A program made the position numbers and the translations under genes. A stretch of 64,000 nucleotides of DNA from Gammaproteobacteria bacterium (GTDB lineage Bacteria; Pseudomonadota; Gammaproteobacteria; Pseudomonadales; Azotimanducaceae), in assembly GCA_024640825.1 (NCBI GenBank), contig JAHEEG010000003.1, positions 1-64,000 on the forward strand. The letters run 5' to 3'. Every line of letters starts with the position of its first letter. Positions within the stretch are counted from its first letter, which is position 1. Of the stretch, positions 48,413 through 57,477 are shown piece by piece. Below the pieces are notes generated by a model. The model was not told where the DNA came from and ran no database searches. It worked only from the letters and a program-made list of their open reading frames with translations.

Positions 48413-48565
48413 GGGTACAGGCGAAAGGGACGGCGAGTCTAAAGCAACGTCTCTGACGCCATCAAGATGCCATCAACTGGACAGCACTGAGTTTGGGGCT
48501 GTATGCAACGCTGCCCGTGACCTCGGTAACTGGCAGTCACCCCGGGTGATAAAAGGCTCGGTTGC

Positions 48566-49117
48566 TCAAAACATAGACATGAATATCTGGGGCAGCACGC
48601 GCTCGACCACCCCAAGTACCAGGAATGCCAGAATTGGCGAAAGATCCAGCCCACCCATGGCGGGTAGCAGTCGTCGCGCGGGCGCCAGCAGCGGCTCGGT
48701 TATCTGGTGCAGCAAGAGCAGCGCCGGGTGGTAGTTCCCAGGAGCGATCCAGCCGGCGATGATCACGATGAGGATGGACCACCAGAAAATTCGGATGCAC
48801 AGCATCAGTACCTGAAGTAGCCCGGATGCCAGAATGATGCCTACGCCACCGGCATACCCGCCCTGCAGGGCTGTCAGAGACATGATGAGAATGATCTCGG
48901 ACAGTACGGCGGCCAGAAACGCCGCGAAGTCAATGTTGCGATACCCGGGCAGCACGACTCTGAGCGGGCGGAGTATGGGGTCGGTGATCTTCACGATGCC
49001 TTGAGACACCGGATTGTAGAAGTCCACCCGGCAAGCCTGCAGCAGAAAGCGTGCGACAAACAGAAAGCTGACGATCTGCAGGACAAAACTGATCACATAG
49101 TTGAGCGCGTCATTCAT
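48566..49117 (-). CDS. yggT: YggT family membrane protein
   Basis: Two YGGT repeats (FYNPVSQGIVKITDPILRPLR and YHPALLLLHQITEPLLAPARRLLP). Confidence 0.92.
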   Translation of the reverse strand: MNDALNYVISFVLQIVSFLFVARFLLQACRVDFYNPVSQGIVKITDPILRPLRVVLPGYRNIDFAAFLAAVLSEIILIMSLTALQGGYAGGVGIILASGLLQVLMLCIRIFWWSILIVIIAGWIAPGNYHPALLLLHQITEPLLAPARRLLPAMGGLDLSPILAFLVLGVVERVLPQIFMSMF

Positions 49118-49929
49118 CGGCGGCCGAATTCCTCTGCAAGTTCACGGGACCTTTCCGCGGCGCCGGCTAGAGCGCGCCCTATGACGGCTCGCGAGTCGGC
49201 TGCATCTAGTATAGAGAGGGCGCGTTCCGTGGTCCCCCCCGGCGAGGTTACATTGCTGCGCAGTTGTGCGGGCGACAGCTCTCCCTCCTTTGCCATGAGG
49301 GCGGCGCCGTACGCGGTTTCGAGCGTAAGCGCCGTGGCTGTGTCGCGATCCAGGCCGAGGTTGGTTCCCGCCTCTACCATGGCCTCCATCAGGTAGAAGA
49401 AATAGGCGGGCCCGCTGCCCGAAACCGCCGTGACCGCGTCCAGAAGTGCTTCGGTGTCCACCCAGATAGTCTTACCCGCGGCGCCAAGGATCGCTTCCGC
49501 CGCACGCCTTTGAGCCATGCTCACCGCTGGATTGGGGAACAGGCCCGAAATGCCGGCGCCCAGCAATGCGGGCGTGTTGGGCATGCAGCGCACGATCGGC
49601 TGGTTGGCGCTGCTCCAGGCCTCCAGGCTTTGCAGCGGAACGCCTGCCGCGATGGAGATCAGTAGCTGAGTCTCGTTCAGTTTGAGGCCGGACAATACCT
49701 CGCCCAGCACCTGAGGCTTGACGGCCAGCACGACAATCTCGGCGTCTTCGACCGCCTCGCTGTTGGAGTCCATAGCGATGATGCCCGTGCTCCGAACGGC
49801 TTCCAACTGCGCGTTCATAGGGTCGCTCGCGCGAATGCGGTCAGCCGGGTGGCCGCTTCTGACAAGGCCCGTGATCAGGCTTCGAGCCATATTGCCGGCG
49901 CCGATAAAGGCAATGGTCTGCTTGCTCAC
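49114..49929 (-). CDS. proC: Pyrroline-5-carboxylate reductase
   Basis: IAFIGAGNMARSLITGLV, VRCMPNTPALLGAGISGLF, AVSGSGPAYFFYLMEAM; GTG start 49929. Confidence 0.95.
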   Translation of the reverse strand: MSKQTIAFIGAGNMARSLITGLVRSGHPADRIRASDPMNAQLEAVRSTGIIAMDSNSEAVEDAEIVVLAVKPQVLGEVLSGLKLNETQLLISIAAGVPLQSLEAWSSANQPIVRCMPNTPALLGAGISGLFPNPAVSMAQRRAAEAILGAAGKTIWVDTEALLDAVTAVSGSGPAYFFYLMEAMVEAGTNLGLDRDTATALTLETAYGAALMAKEGELSPAQLRSNVTSPGGTTERALSILDAADSRAVIGRALAGAAERSRELAEEFGRR

Positions 49930-49951
49930 GACGGTCTCCCTATGCCGATGA

Positions 49952-50644
49952 TCAATTTCTATCGCCGAAGACGGCGGTGCCGATGCGCACGTGCGTAGCG
50001 CCGGCTGATATGGCCGTCCGAAAATCCCCACTCATGCCCATGGAGAGCGTATCCCAGTACTGCCCGCCATCTGCCTTCAGGCTCTCCCAAAGCGTTGCCA
50101 GACGTCGGTAACCGTCTGTGGGATCCGAACCCTGCTGCAGAACGGTCATGAGCCCTCGGACGCGCAGGCGGGGCAGCGTAGCCACGAAATTCAGCAGCGA
50201 AGTGGCTTGGTCAGTGGCAACACCGGCCTTGTTTGGGTCCTGGTCTATGTTCACCTGCAGGCAGACGTCGAGCGTTTTCTCGCGCGGGCACTGATCAGAA
50301 AGGCGGCGGGCGATCTTTTCGGTCGACAGGGTATGTACCCAATGGAAATTCTCTGCGATCTGCTTTGTCTTGTTGGATTGAATAACGCCAATAAAATGCC
50401 AGGTGGCATTCAGATCCCTCAGGCTGTGGATTTTCGGAATGGCCTCCTGAAGGTAGTTCTCGCCGAAATTGGTGATTCCGGCTGCATAGGCGGCGCGGAT
50501 CAGGTCCACTGACTTTCTCTTGGAAACGGCGATTAGGTGAACCTCGGAAGGATCGCGCCCGCAAATTCTCGCGGCTTCGGCGATCTGATCCCTTACGAAT
50601 CGTATGTTGTTTGCCACTTCTGGGGAGACGGACTGCAATCTCAT
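49952..50644 (-). CDS. yggS: YggS family PLP homeostasis protein
   Basis: LIAVSKRKSVDLIRAAYAAGITNFGENYLQEA, WHFIGVIQSNKTK, SMGMSGDFRTAISAGATHVRIGTAVFG; start 50644. Confidence 0.94.
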   Translation of the reverse strand: MRLQSVSPEVANNIRFVRDQIAEAARICGRDPSEVHLIAVSKRKSVDLIRAAYAAGITNFGENYLQEAIPKIHSLRDLNATWHFIGVIQSNKTKQIAENFHWVHTLSTEKIARRLSDQCPREKTLDVCLQVNIDQDPNKAGVATDQATSLLNFVATLPRLRVRGLMTVLQQGSDPTDGYRRLATLWESLKADGGQYWDTLSMGMSGDFRTAISAGATHVRIGTAVFGDRN

Positions 50645-50759
50645 TGTGCCAACGGTGTCGCAGAATTCGCACCTGGACCGATTCGGAGCGATTACAGCGT
50701 GGTTTATGGGTGGGGCAGATAATACTATAAGGAAACCCCATTCAGAGCAGGGATCGCTC

Positions 50760-51794
50760 ATGGACATCACTGAACTGCTCGCGTTCAGCGCCAAGCAGGG
50801 CGCATCGGACCTCCACCTCTCGGCAGGGCTGCCACCGATGATTCGCGTCGATGGCGACGTGCGCCGAATCAACCTGCCGCCCCTCGAGCATCAGCAGGTG
50901 CACGCTCTGATCTACGAGATCATGAATGACAAACAGCGAAAGGACTTCGAAGAATTTCTCGAAACGGACTTTTCCTTCGAAGTTCCGGGCGTCGCCCGCT
51001 TCAGGGTAAATGCGTTCAATCAGAACCGCGGCGCCGGAGCCGTTTTCCGGACCATCCCCTCCAAGGTGCTGACCATGGAAGACCTTGGTATGGGACAGGT
51101 CTTCAAGGATGTGTCCATGATGGCCCGGGGTCTGATCCTGGTGACCGGCCCCACGGGCTCCGGCAAGAGCACGACCCTCGCCGCGATGATCGACTACATT
51201 AACGACAATCGATACGACCACATCCTCACCATCGAGGACCCCATCGAATTCGTTCATCAGAGCAAGAAGTGTCTTATCAATCAGCGCGAGGTGCACCGGG
51301 ACACCCATGGCTTCAGCGAAGCGCTGCGCTCCGCGCTTAGGGAAGATCCGGACATCATTCTCGTGGGTGAGATGCGAGACCTGGAAACGATACGTCTGGC
51401 GCTGACCGCGGCCGAAACCGGCCACCTGGTGTTCGGAACGCTGCACACCACGTCCGCTGCCAAAACCATCGACCGGGTGATCGACGTTTTCCCGGCGGAA
51501 GAGAAAGACATGGTTCGATCCATGCTTTCGGAGTCGCTGCAGGCGGTAATTTCCCAGACGCTTCTGAAGAGGGTGAATGGCGGTCGTATCGCGGCGCACG
51601 AGATCATGATCGGCACGCCTGCTATCCGGAACCTCATCCGCGAGGACAAGGTGGCGCAGATGTACTCTGCTATCCAGACCGGCGCTTCGCTCGGCATGAC
51701 GACCCTCGACCAATGCCTCAAAGATCTGGTGCAGAGGCGGGCTATTTCCCGGGAAACCGCCCGGGAGAAGGCCAAAATGCCGGACGAGTTCTAG
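50760..51794 (+). CDS. pilT: Type IV pilus retraction ATPase PilT
   Basis: MDITELLAFSAKQGASDLHLSAGLPPMIRVDGDV, GPTGSGKSTTLAAMIDY; start 50760. Confidence 0.96.
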   Translation: MDITELLAFSAKQGASDLHLSAGLPPMIRVDGDVRRINLPPLEHQQVHALIYEIMNDKQRKDFEEFLETDFSFEVPGVARFRVNAFNQNRGAGAVFRTIPSKVLTMEDLGMGQVFKDVSMMARGLILVTGPTGSGKSTTLAAMIDYINDNRYDHILTIEDPIEFVHQSKKCLINQREVHRDTHGFSEALRSALREDPDIILVGEMRDLETIRLALTAAETGHLVFGTLHTTSAAKTIDRVIDVFPAEEKDMVRSMLSESLQAVISQTLLKRVNGGRIAAHEIMIGTPAIRNLIREDKVAQMYSAIQTGASLGMTTLDQCLKDLVQRRAISRETAREKAKMPDEF

Positions 51795-51860
51795 GCGGCT
51801 TAGGCAATAGGCCCGAAGGCGCGCACGGCCCTTGGGATGCATGGCAAATCTGGAGATTAG

Positions 51861-53009
51861 ATGATGGAATTCGACAAGTTGCTCAGGTTGGTCGTAGAGA
51901 AGGGCGCCTCAGATCTCTTCATCACTTCCGGCAAGCCGCCCATGTTGAAGATCAACGGCAAGCTTTATGCCGCCGGCAAGAACAATCTGTCTCCGGATCA
52001 GTCGCGGGATATGGTGCGCGGCGTCATGAACAAGGATCAGCGCGACGTCTTCGACAAAGAGCACGAGTGCAACTTCGCGATCAACACTGCAGGCCTGGGG
52101 CGGTTCCGGGTCAGCGCCTTCTACCAACGCAACCTTGCGGGCATGGTGCTGCGGCGTATCGAAACAAACATTCCCACGATCGCAGATCTCAGCCTTCCAC
52201 CGATCATTGCGGATCTGGCCATGACGAAGCGGGGTCTCATCATCTTCGTGGGCGCCACCGGCACGGGTAAGTCCACCTCGCTGGCGGCAATGATCGGACA
52301 CCGCAATGAGAATTCCTCCGGGCATATCATCAGTGTCGAAGACCCCATTGAATTTATTCACCAGCACAAGGGCTGCATCATCACGCAGCGTGAAGTGAGC
52401 GTGGATACCGAAAGCTTCGAGGTCGCGTTGAAGAACACCCTGCGTCAAGCCCCCGATGTGATCATGATTGGTGAGGTGCGCTCACGGGAAACTATGGATC
52501 ACGCCGTGGCCTTTGCGGAAACTGGACACCTGTGCCTGTGCACGCTGCATGCCAACAACGCAAACCAGGCGCTGGATCGTATTCTGCATTTCTTCCCGAG
52601 CGATCGTCACACCCAGGTTTGGATGGATCTCTCCCTCAACCTGCGGGCCATGGTTGCTCAGCAGTTGTTGCCGACGGTAGATGGTCAGGGGCGTCGTGCC
52701 GCTATTGAGGTACTTATCAATACGCCGCTGGTCTCAGATCACATCCGTAAGGGCGAAGTGCATCTGCTGAAGGAGCTGATGAGCAAGTCTACCGAGCAGG
52801 GCATGCAGACTTTCGATCAGGCGCTTTACAACCTCTACAGCGAAGGCGACATTACCTACGAGGCGGCGCTGGCTCATGCGGACTCCCCCAATGATCTTCG
52901 CTTGATGATCAAACTGGGAGCCGACGCTGAATCCGATCCCATGTCGATAGCTGACGGGCTGTCTATGGAAGAGGAACCGGGGGACCAGGCGCTCAGCTTC
53001 CGGCGCTAA
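51861..53009 (+). CDS. pilU: Type IV pilus retraction ATPase PilU
   Basis: KGASDLFITSGKPPMLKINGKLY, GATGTGKSTSLAAMIGHRN; follows pilT. Confidence 0.95.
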   Translation: MMEFDKLLRLVVEKGASDLFITSGKPPMLKINGKLYAAGKNNLSPDQSRDMVRGVMNKDQRDVFDKEHECNFAINTAGLGRFRVSAFYQRNLAGMVLRRIETNIPTIADLSLPPIIADLAMTKRGLIIFVGATGTGKSTSLAAMIGHRNENSSGHIISVEDPIEFIHQHKGCIITQREVSVDTESFEVALKNTLRQAPDVIMIGEVRSRETMDHAVAFAETGHLCLCTLHANNANQALDRILHFFPSDRHTQVWMDLSLNLRAMVAQQLLPTVDGQGRRAAIEVLINTPLVSDHIRKGEVHLLKELMSKSTEQGMQTFDQALYNLYSEGDITYEAALAHADSPNDLRLMIKLGADAESDPMSIADGLSMEEEPGDQALSFRR

Positions 53010-53043
53010 TCTCCCGCTGTGGCTCTGCTGCGCCCGCACTGCA

Positions 53044-53460
53044 TTATGCTGGCGGCGCCGGCGTAGTACCCCGATCTGGCTCCGCCAGCCAGGTCTCGGC
53101 GATCAGTACCGCGGCCATTTCATGTGATCGACCCGAATCAGCCTGCCGGGACGCATAGCTGGTGAGGCGCTCATCCACCATCTGCACCTCCCTGGCGCTT
53201 CGGCGTGCCAGCGCGGCTCCGAATTGTCGGGCGCGCACCGACATCTCACTCTCGCTGTCGTCCATGTTGATAGGCAGTCCGACCAGCAGAAAGGCCGGCT
53301 GCCACTGACGAATCATCTCGTCGATCTCGGCCCAGTCGGGCCTGCCATTGCGGGCTTCGAGGGTCTTCAGAGGGTTCGCCGTGCTGGTAATCGACTGCCC
53401 GACTGCCACACCGATGTGGCGCAGACCGAAATCGAATGCGAGCACGTAACCAGTATTCAC
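53044..53460 (-). CDS. ruvX: Holliday junction resolvase-like protein RuvX/YqgF
   Basis: VLAFDFGLRHIGVAVGQ, LLVGLPINMDDSESEMS, MVDERLTSYAS. Confidence 0.94.
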   Translation of the reverse strand: MNTGYVLAFDFGLRHIGVAVGQSITSTANPLKTLEARNGRPDWAEIDEMIRQWQPAFLLVGLPINMDDSESEMSVRARQFGAALARRSAREVQMVDERLTSYASRQADSGRSHEMAAVLIAETWLAEPDRGTTPAPPA

Positions 53461-53476
53461 TGGGAAGTCAGAAGGT

Positions 53477-54037
53477 TCAGGCGTGACCAGCCTGGCCTGA
53501 TATCAGGCGGAAATCGATACCCAGGACCTCGGCCGCTTTGTTGACCCGATCTTCAAAGGGGGTTTCGAAAAGAACCGACGTGCTGACAGGGCAGGTTAGC
53601 CACGCGTTTTCCTTGATCTCGTTTTCTAGCTGGCCTTCTCCCCAGCCGGCATAGCCAAGAGCAACAAGGTAGTGATTCGGCCCGCCGCCCGCCGCGATTG
53701 CTTCGAGAATCTCTCTGGCGGCGGTCAGCATGAGGCCGTCGCCGAGGTCCAGGGAAGCCTCAAAGTGCCTGTCGTCGGTATGCAGAATGAAGCCGCGCTC
53801 GGTGGCGACGGGCCCGCCGTCGAGGACCGGGATATCGATCGATACGGCGCTGGAGTCCAGGCCGATCTGCGCAAGCAGTTCCACAAGCGTGAGTTCGCCC
53901 GGCTTGTTGATCACCAGGCCCATAGCGCCATCCGCGTTATGCTCGCAGATGTAGGTTATGCTGGCGCCAAAGTAGCTGCCCGTCAGGCCGGGCATGGCCA
54001 GCAGGAACTGGTTTTTCAGTGACGTATCAGCTGCCAA
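53477..54037 (-). CDS. yqgE: YqgE/AlgH family protein
   Basis: KNQFLLAMPGLTGSYFGASITYICEHNADGAMGLVINKP; likely TTG start at 54037 overlapping the tonB stop. Confidence 0.9.
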   Translation of the reverse strand: MAADTSLKNQFLLAMPGLTGSYFGASITYICEHNADGAMGLVINKPGELTLVELLAQIGLDSSAVSIDIPVLDGGPVATERGFILHTDDRHFEASLDLGDGLMLTAAREILEAIAAGGGPNHYLVALGYAGWGEGQLENEIKENAWLTCPVSTSVLFETPFEDRVNKAAEVLGIDFRLISGQAGHA

Positions 54038-54887
54038 GACGGTTCCCTGCCCGGGAGAACTGCCAGGTTCTGATGATTTCCAGCTGATCGTAATGCTTGC
54101 GCATTTCCACCGGGAAATCCGGGTAGGGGGCAGCGAGGCGGACGATGCGAAGGGCGGCATCGTCCAGCGCCTTTGTTCCAGACGAATCCAGTACGCGGAC
54201 CTCCCTGAGGGCGCCATCGTAGCTCAATACAACCAGCAGGCGCAGGTCGCCGTGTGCCCCGCCGGTCGGATAGTTCGCATTGCCGATTCTTTCGACCTTT
54301 TGGCGCCAAGCGTTCAGGTAAGCGGCTTCCGTAGCGGTCTTTGTGGATACGCTGGTAAGGCGCTTCACTCTGGGCGCTTTTGCCTGAGCCTGCTGTTCCT
54401 GAGCGATCCTGGCCTCAAGGCTGGCGATCTCGTGGGCCAACTCGTCGTAGGATAGATTGCGGGCGTCCAGTGGAGAAATGACCTCCTCTTCAGGAAGCTG
54501 ATCGCGGGCGGTTACCTCGTCCTCGGCTGTACTCTGGGTGGTCAGCAGCGCTCGCTGTCGAAAATCGATGGCCTCCGAACGAGCCAGCGGATCTGGTGCG
54601 ATTTCTTCCAGCTTGTTTGCATGGAAATCCGTTTCCTGTTCAGCCGTGGTTTCCAGCACTTCCGCTTCCGTGCCACTGCCCTGCTGATTTGCCTGGGCGA
54701 TAAAGTCTGCGTCGTCCGGCGCCTCGAGGTCGCTGTATTGTGCCAGGGTAACCTCGATGGTCGGGCTTGTGGCCTGGTTGACCTTGGCAGAGAAACTGAT
54801 TCCGAGAATGGCCGCTGCGTGAAGGGATACGGCCAGGAACAGCGTGAAGCTCAGTCTGTCTCTGGGTGTGATGCTGATGGACGCCAT
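54027..54887 (-). CDS. TonB-family energy transducer
   Basis: N-terminal TM, acidic/coiled region, C-terminal NYPTGGAHGDLRLLVVLSYDGALREVRVLDSSGTKALDDAALRIVRLAAPYPDFP. Confidence 0.9.
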   Translation of the reverse strand: MASISITPRDRLSFTLFLAVSLHAAAILGISFSAKVNQATSPTIEVTLAQYSDLEAPDDADFIAQANQQGSGTEAEVLETTAEQETDFHANKLEEIAPDPLARSEAIDFRQRALLTTQSTAEDEVTARDQLPEEEVISPLDARNLSYDELAHEIASLEARIAQEQQAQAKAPRVKRLTSVSTKTATEAAYLNAWRQKVERIGNANYPTGGAHGDLRLLVVLSYDGALREVRVLDSSGTKALDDAALRIVRLAAPYPDFPVEMRKHYDQLEIIRTWQFSRAGNRLGS

Positions 54888-55907
54888 TCAAGCAAGCTTA
54901 GTCGCTATCGTGTCCATGAGCATACCGCCGATGTCCAGGGAAAACTGTGCATCGAGTTCGCGGATGCAGGTCGGGCAGGTCACGTTCACCTCAGTGAGGT
55001 AGTCGCCGATGACGTCGATGCCCACGAAGACCAGGCCCCGACGTTTTACCTCCGGGCCGATCTGTGCGGCGATCCACCGGTCCCTCTCGGTCAGTGCCTG
55101 GCCGACACCCGTGCCGCCCGCGGCAAGATTGCCCCGGGCTTCGCCGGCCATGGGGACCCTCGCCAGCGCGAAAGGTACCGGCTCGCCGTCTACCAGCAGA
55201 ATGCGTTTGTCGCCATCGGCGATCTCCGGCAGGAACAGCTGCCCCATGATCTGTTCGGTACCACCCTTTGTGAGCGTTTCCAGCACGACGCCCAGGTTCG
55301 GGTCGTTCTCCATGATTCGAAATACCGACGTCCCACCCATTCCGTCAAGCCTCTTGAACACTACGTTTTTATGCTCTTTTTGAAACGCCCGCAATACGTC
55401 CTCGCGTCGGCTGACGACCAGTGGCGGGCAACATTCGGTAAATGCAGTGGCGAAAAACTTCTCATTACAATCGCGAAGACTCTCAGGTTTGTTGACGACC
55501 AGAACGCCCGCTTCCTCCGCCCGCTCCAGGAAATAAGTTGTATATATGTACTCCATGTCGAATGGTGGGTCTTTGCGCATCATGATGACATCGAGCTCGG
55601 CCAGCGGGGTTAGCACCCCGCCACCCATCTCGTACCAAGGGTCGAGGGCATCAGCCGGGTCCAGGGATTCCGCGAAGGCGCCCAGCAATCGCAAGGGGTG
55701 CAGATAACCGTGCGCCTGCCCTTGGTGAAGCAGCAGATCGTTCTGGCCGACGAAAAAAATCTGCCAGCCTCGACGCATGGCCGAGCGAATCATGGCTAAG
55801 GTGCTATCTTTCTTAAGAGACAGGCTCGGTAAGGGGTCCATGACGAAAGCGATCCGCACATCGGCGCTGGATTCGGGTTCATCGGCATAGGGTACAGAGT
55901 TTGTCAT
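54888..55907 (-). CDS. gshB: Glutathione synthetase
   Basis: AFVMDPLPSLSLKKDSTLAMIRSAMRRGW, KRLDGMGGTSVFRI, TEVNVTCPTCIRELDAQ. Confidence 0.95.
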   Translation of the reverse strand: MTNSVPYADEPESSADVRIAFVMDPLPSLSLKKDSTLAMIRSAMRRGWQIFFVGQNDLLLHQGQAHGYLHPLRLLGAFAESLDPADALDPWYEMGGGVLTPLAELDVIMMRKDPPFDMEYIYTTYFLERAEEAGVLVVNKPESLRDCNEKFFATAFTECCPPLVVSRREDVLRAFQKEHKNVVFKRLDGMGGTSVFRIMENDPNLGVVLETLTKGGTEQIMGQLFLPEIADGDKRILLVDGEPVPFALARVPMAGEARGNLAAGGTGVGQALTERDRWIAAQIGPEVKRRGLVFVGIDVIGDYLTEVNVTCPTCIRELDAQFSLDIGGMLMDTIATKLA

Positions 55908-56145
55908 GGATCAATCTGGGAACATGCTTATGAGGAGCGCTAAAAGTACCGGTATGGGTACGGGGCGGCAACTGAAATGCGAACGAATTCCCTTTCTGAT
56001 CCGATGCTTATAGATCGTTTCGGAGCAATCGTGATAAAACGCTCGGGCGAATTGACCGCGTCCGCGATGGCGTGGCCCCGCGTCCTGACGACTGCTAGCT
56101 GCAACGTACGGTAACAACCACCTGATTCTGGAGTGCTGGACTGAC

Positions 56146-56526
56146 ATGGAAGAGGATCTGCACGGCGTCAAGGTCCTGGTGATCGACGACAGTAAGACCA
56201 TTCGTCGGAGCGCGGAAAACCTGCTCACCAAAGAGGGCTACGACGTGATTACTGCCACAGATGGCTTTGACGCGCTCGCCAAGATTGCCGATTCGCGGCC
56301 GGAAATCATCTTTGTTGACATCATGATGCCCCGCCTGGATGGCTACCAGACCTGCGCGCTGATCAAGAACAACAGTGAGTTCAAGGCAACCCCGGTGGTT
56401 ATGCTGTCCAGTAAGGACGGGCTCTTTGATAAGGCCAAGGGCCGCATCGTCGGGTCTGACCGCTACATCACCAAGCCGTTCAGCAAGGAAGAGCTGCTCG
56501 GCACAATACGCACGCTGGTGCATTGA
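56146..56526 (+). CDS. pilG: Twitching motility response regulator PilG
   Basis: CheY-like receiver VLVIDDSKTIRRSAENLLTKEGYDV..FVDIMMPRLDGYQTCALIKN. Confidence 0.94.
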   Translation: MEEDLHGVKVLVIDDSKTIRRSAENLLTKEGYDVITATDGFDALAKIADSRPEIIFVDIMMPRLDGYQTCALIKNNSEFKATPVVMLSSKDGLFDKAKGRIVGSDRYITKPFSKEELLGTIRTLVH

Positions 56527-56546
56527 CTCGAAGGGGCACATTCATC

Positions 56547-56912
56547 ATGGCACGGATTCTCGTGGTTGACGATTCCCCCGCAGAGACGCACAAGTATGTC
56601 AACATACTGGCGAGGCATGGTCATCAGGTTCTCACCGCGACTACCGGCAGCGATGGCATAGATCTGGCGTCCGCCGAGCAGCCCGATGTGATTCTCATGG
56701 ATGTTGTAATGCCGGGAATTAACGGTTTCCAGGCGACCCGCCAGCTGACGCGTAACGACGCCACCTGCCACATCCCCGTGATCATCGTCTCATCGAAAAG
56801 TCAGGATGCGGATCGTGTCTGGGGTGAGCGGCAGGGAGCATGTGGCTATCTCACAAAGCCGGTGAACGACCGCCTGCTCATGGACGCTGTCAACGATGTG
56901 CTGAGCGCTTGA
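56547..56912 (+). CDS. pilH: Twitching motility response regulator PilH
   Basis: MARILVVDDSPAETHKYVNILARHGHQVLTATTG..LMDVVMPGINGFQATRQL; start 56547. Confidence 0.94.
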   Translation: MARILVVDDSPAETHKYVNILARHGHQVLTATTGSDGIDLASAEQPDVILMDVVMPGINGFQATRQLTRNDATCHIPVIIVSSKSQDADRVWGERQGACGYLTKPVNDRLLMDAVNDVLSA

Positions 56913-56916
56913 CGCC

Positions 56917-57462
56917 ATGGCCCAGAAACAGGCTCTCGACATTCTCAAGCAGATTCAGGCGGCTACCTTTCGCAACGCGGCACAGCTGCCGCTGAAGCAG
57001 GATGCGCATCCCGAGTGGCAGGGGATGGGGCTTCAGGTAGGCGGTTTGCGGCTGGTATGTGCCATGGGCGAGATCAGCGAGGTATTGAAGATTCCCAGGG
57101 TCACCGCTCTGCCCGGGGTTAAGTCGTGGGTGTTGGGCATCGCGAACATACGAGGCCGGCTCATTCCTGTGATCGACCTCCATGAATATCTGGGAATGTC
57201 ACCAACGCTGCCCATGGTCCAGTGGCGAGTGCTCGTGGTTGAGGATGAAAGCCTGATCGCCGGCCTGATGGTAGAGCAGTCACTGGGCATTCAGCATTTT
57301 TTGAAAGACAGTTTTGAAGAAGCCTCCTTCGAGGCCCTTGGCGCTCTGAAGCCCTATGTCAGTGGCGCGTTTCGACATGGTGGGCGTGTCTTCTATGAGG
57401 CGCACCTGAAATCAATTCTCAAGGATGAAAAGTTCCTCGACGTTGCGGAACTGAAACAATAA
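56917..57462 (+). CDS. pilI: CheW-like protein PilI
   Basis: CheW-type domain, VLGIANIRGRLIPVIDLHEYLG; operon position. Confidence 0.92.
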   Translation: MAQKQALDILKQIQAATFRNAAQLPLKQDAHPEWQGMGLQVGGLRLVCAMGEISEVLKIPRVTALPGVKSWVLGIANIRGRLIPVIDLHEYLGMSPTLPMVQWRVLVVEDESLIAGLMVEQSLGIQHFLKDSFEEASFEALGALKPYVSGAFRHGGRVFYEAHLKSILKDEKFLDVAELKQ

Positions 57463-57477
57463 GCGAGTTACAGGGAT

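Noticed and set aside
48413-48565. Riboswitch (SAM/SAH type) upstream of metX
   Set aside because: The spacer did not match the SAM-II or SAH motif as I remember them; only a short TCACCC-C-GGGTGA palindrome was seen. A covariance-model scan would be needed.
50742-51842. 366-aa minus-strand ORF antisense to pilT
   Set aside because: Fully antisense to a clearly conserved gene; no recognisable domain; expected from high GC content.
54621-55613. 330-aa plus-strand ORF
   Set aside because: Antisense to tonB-like and gshB; no recognisable domain.
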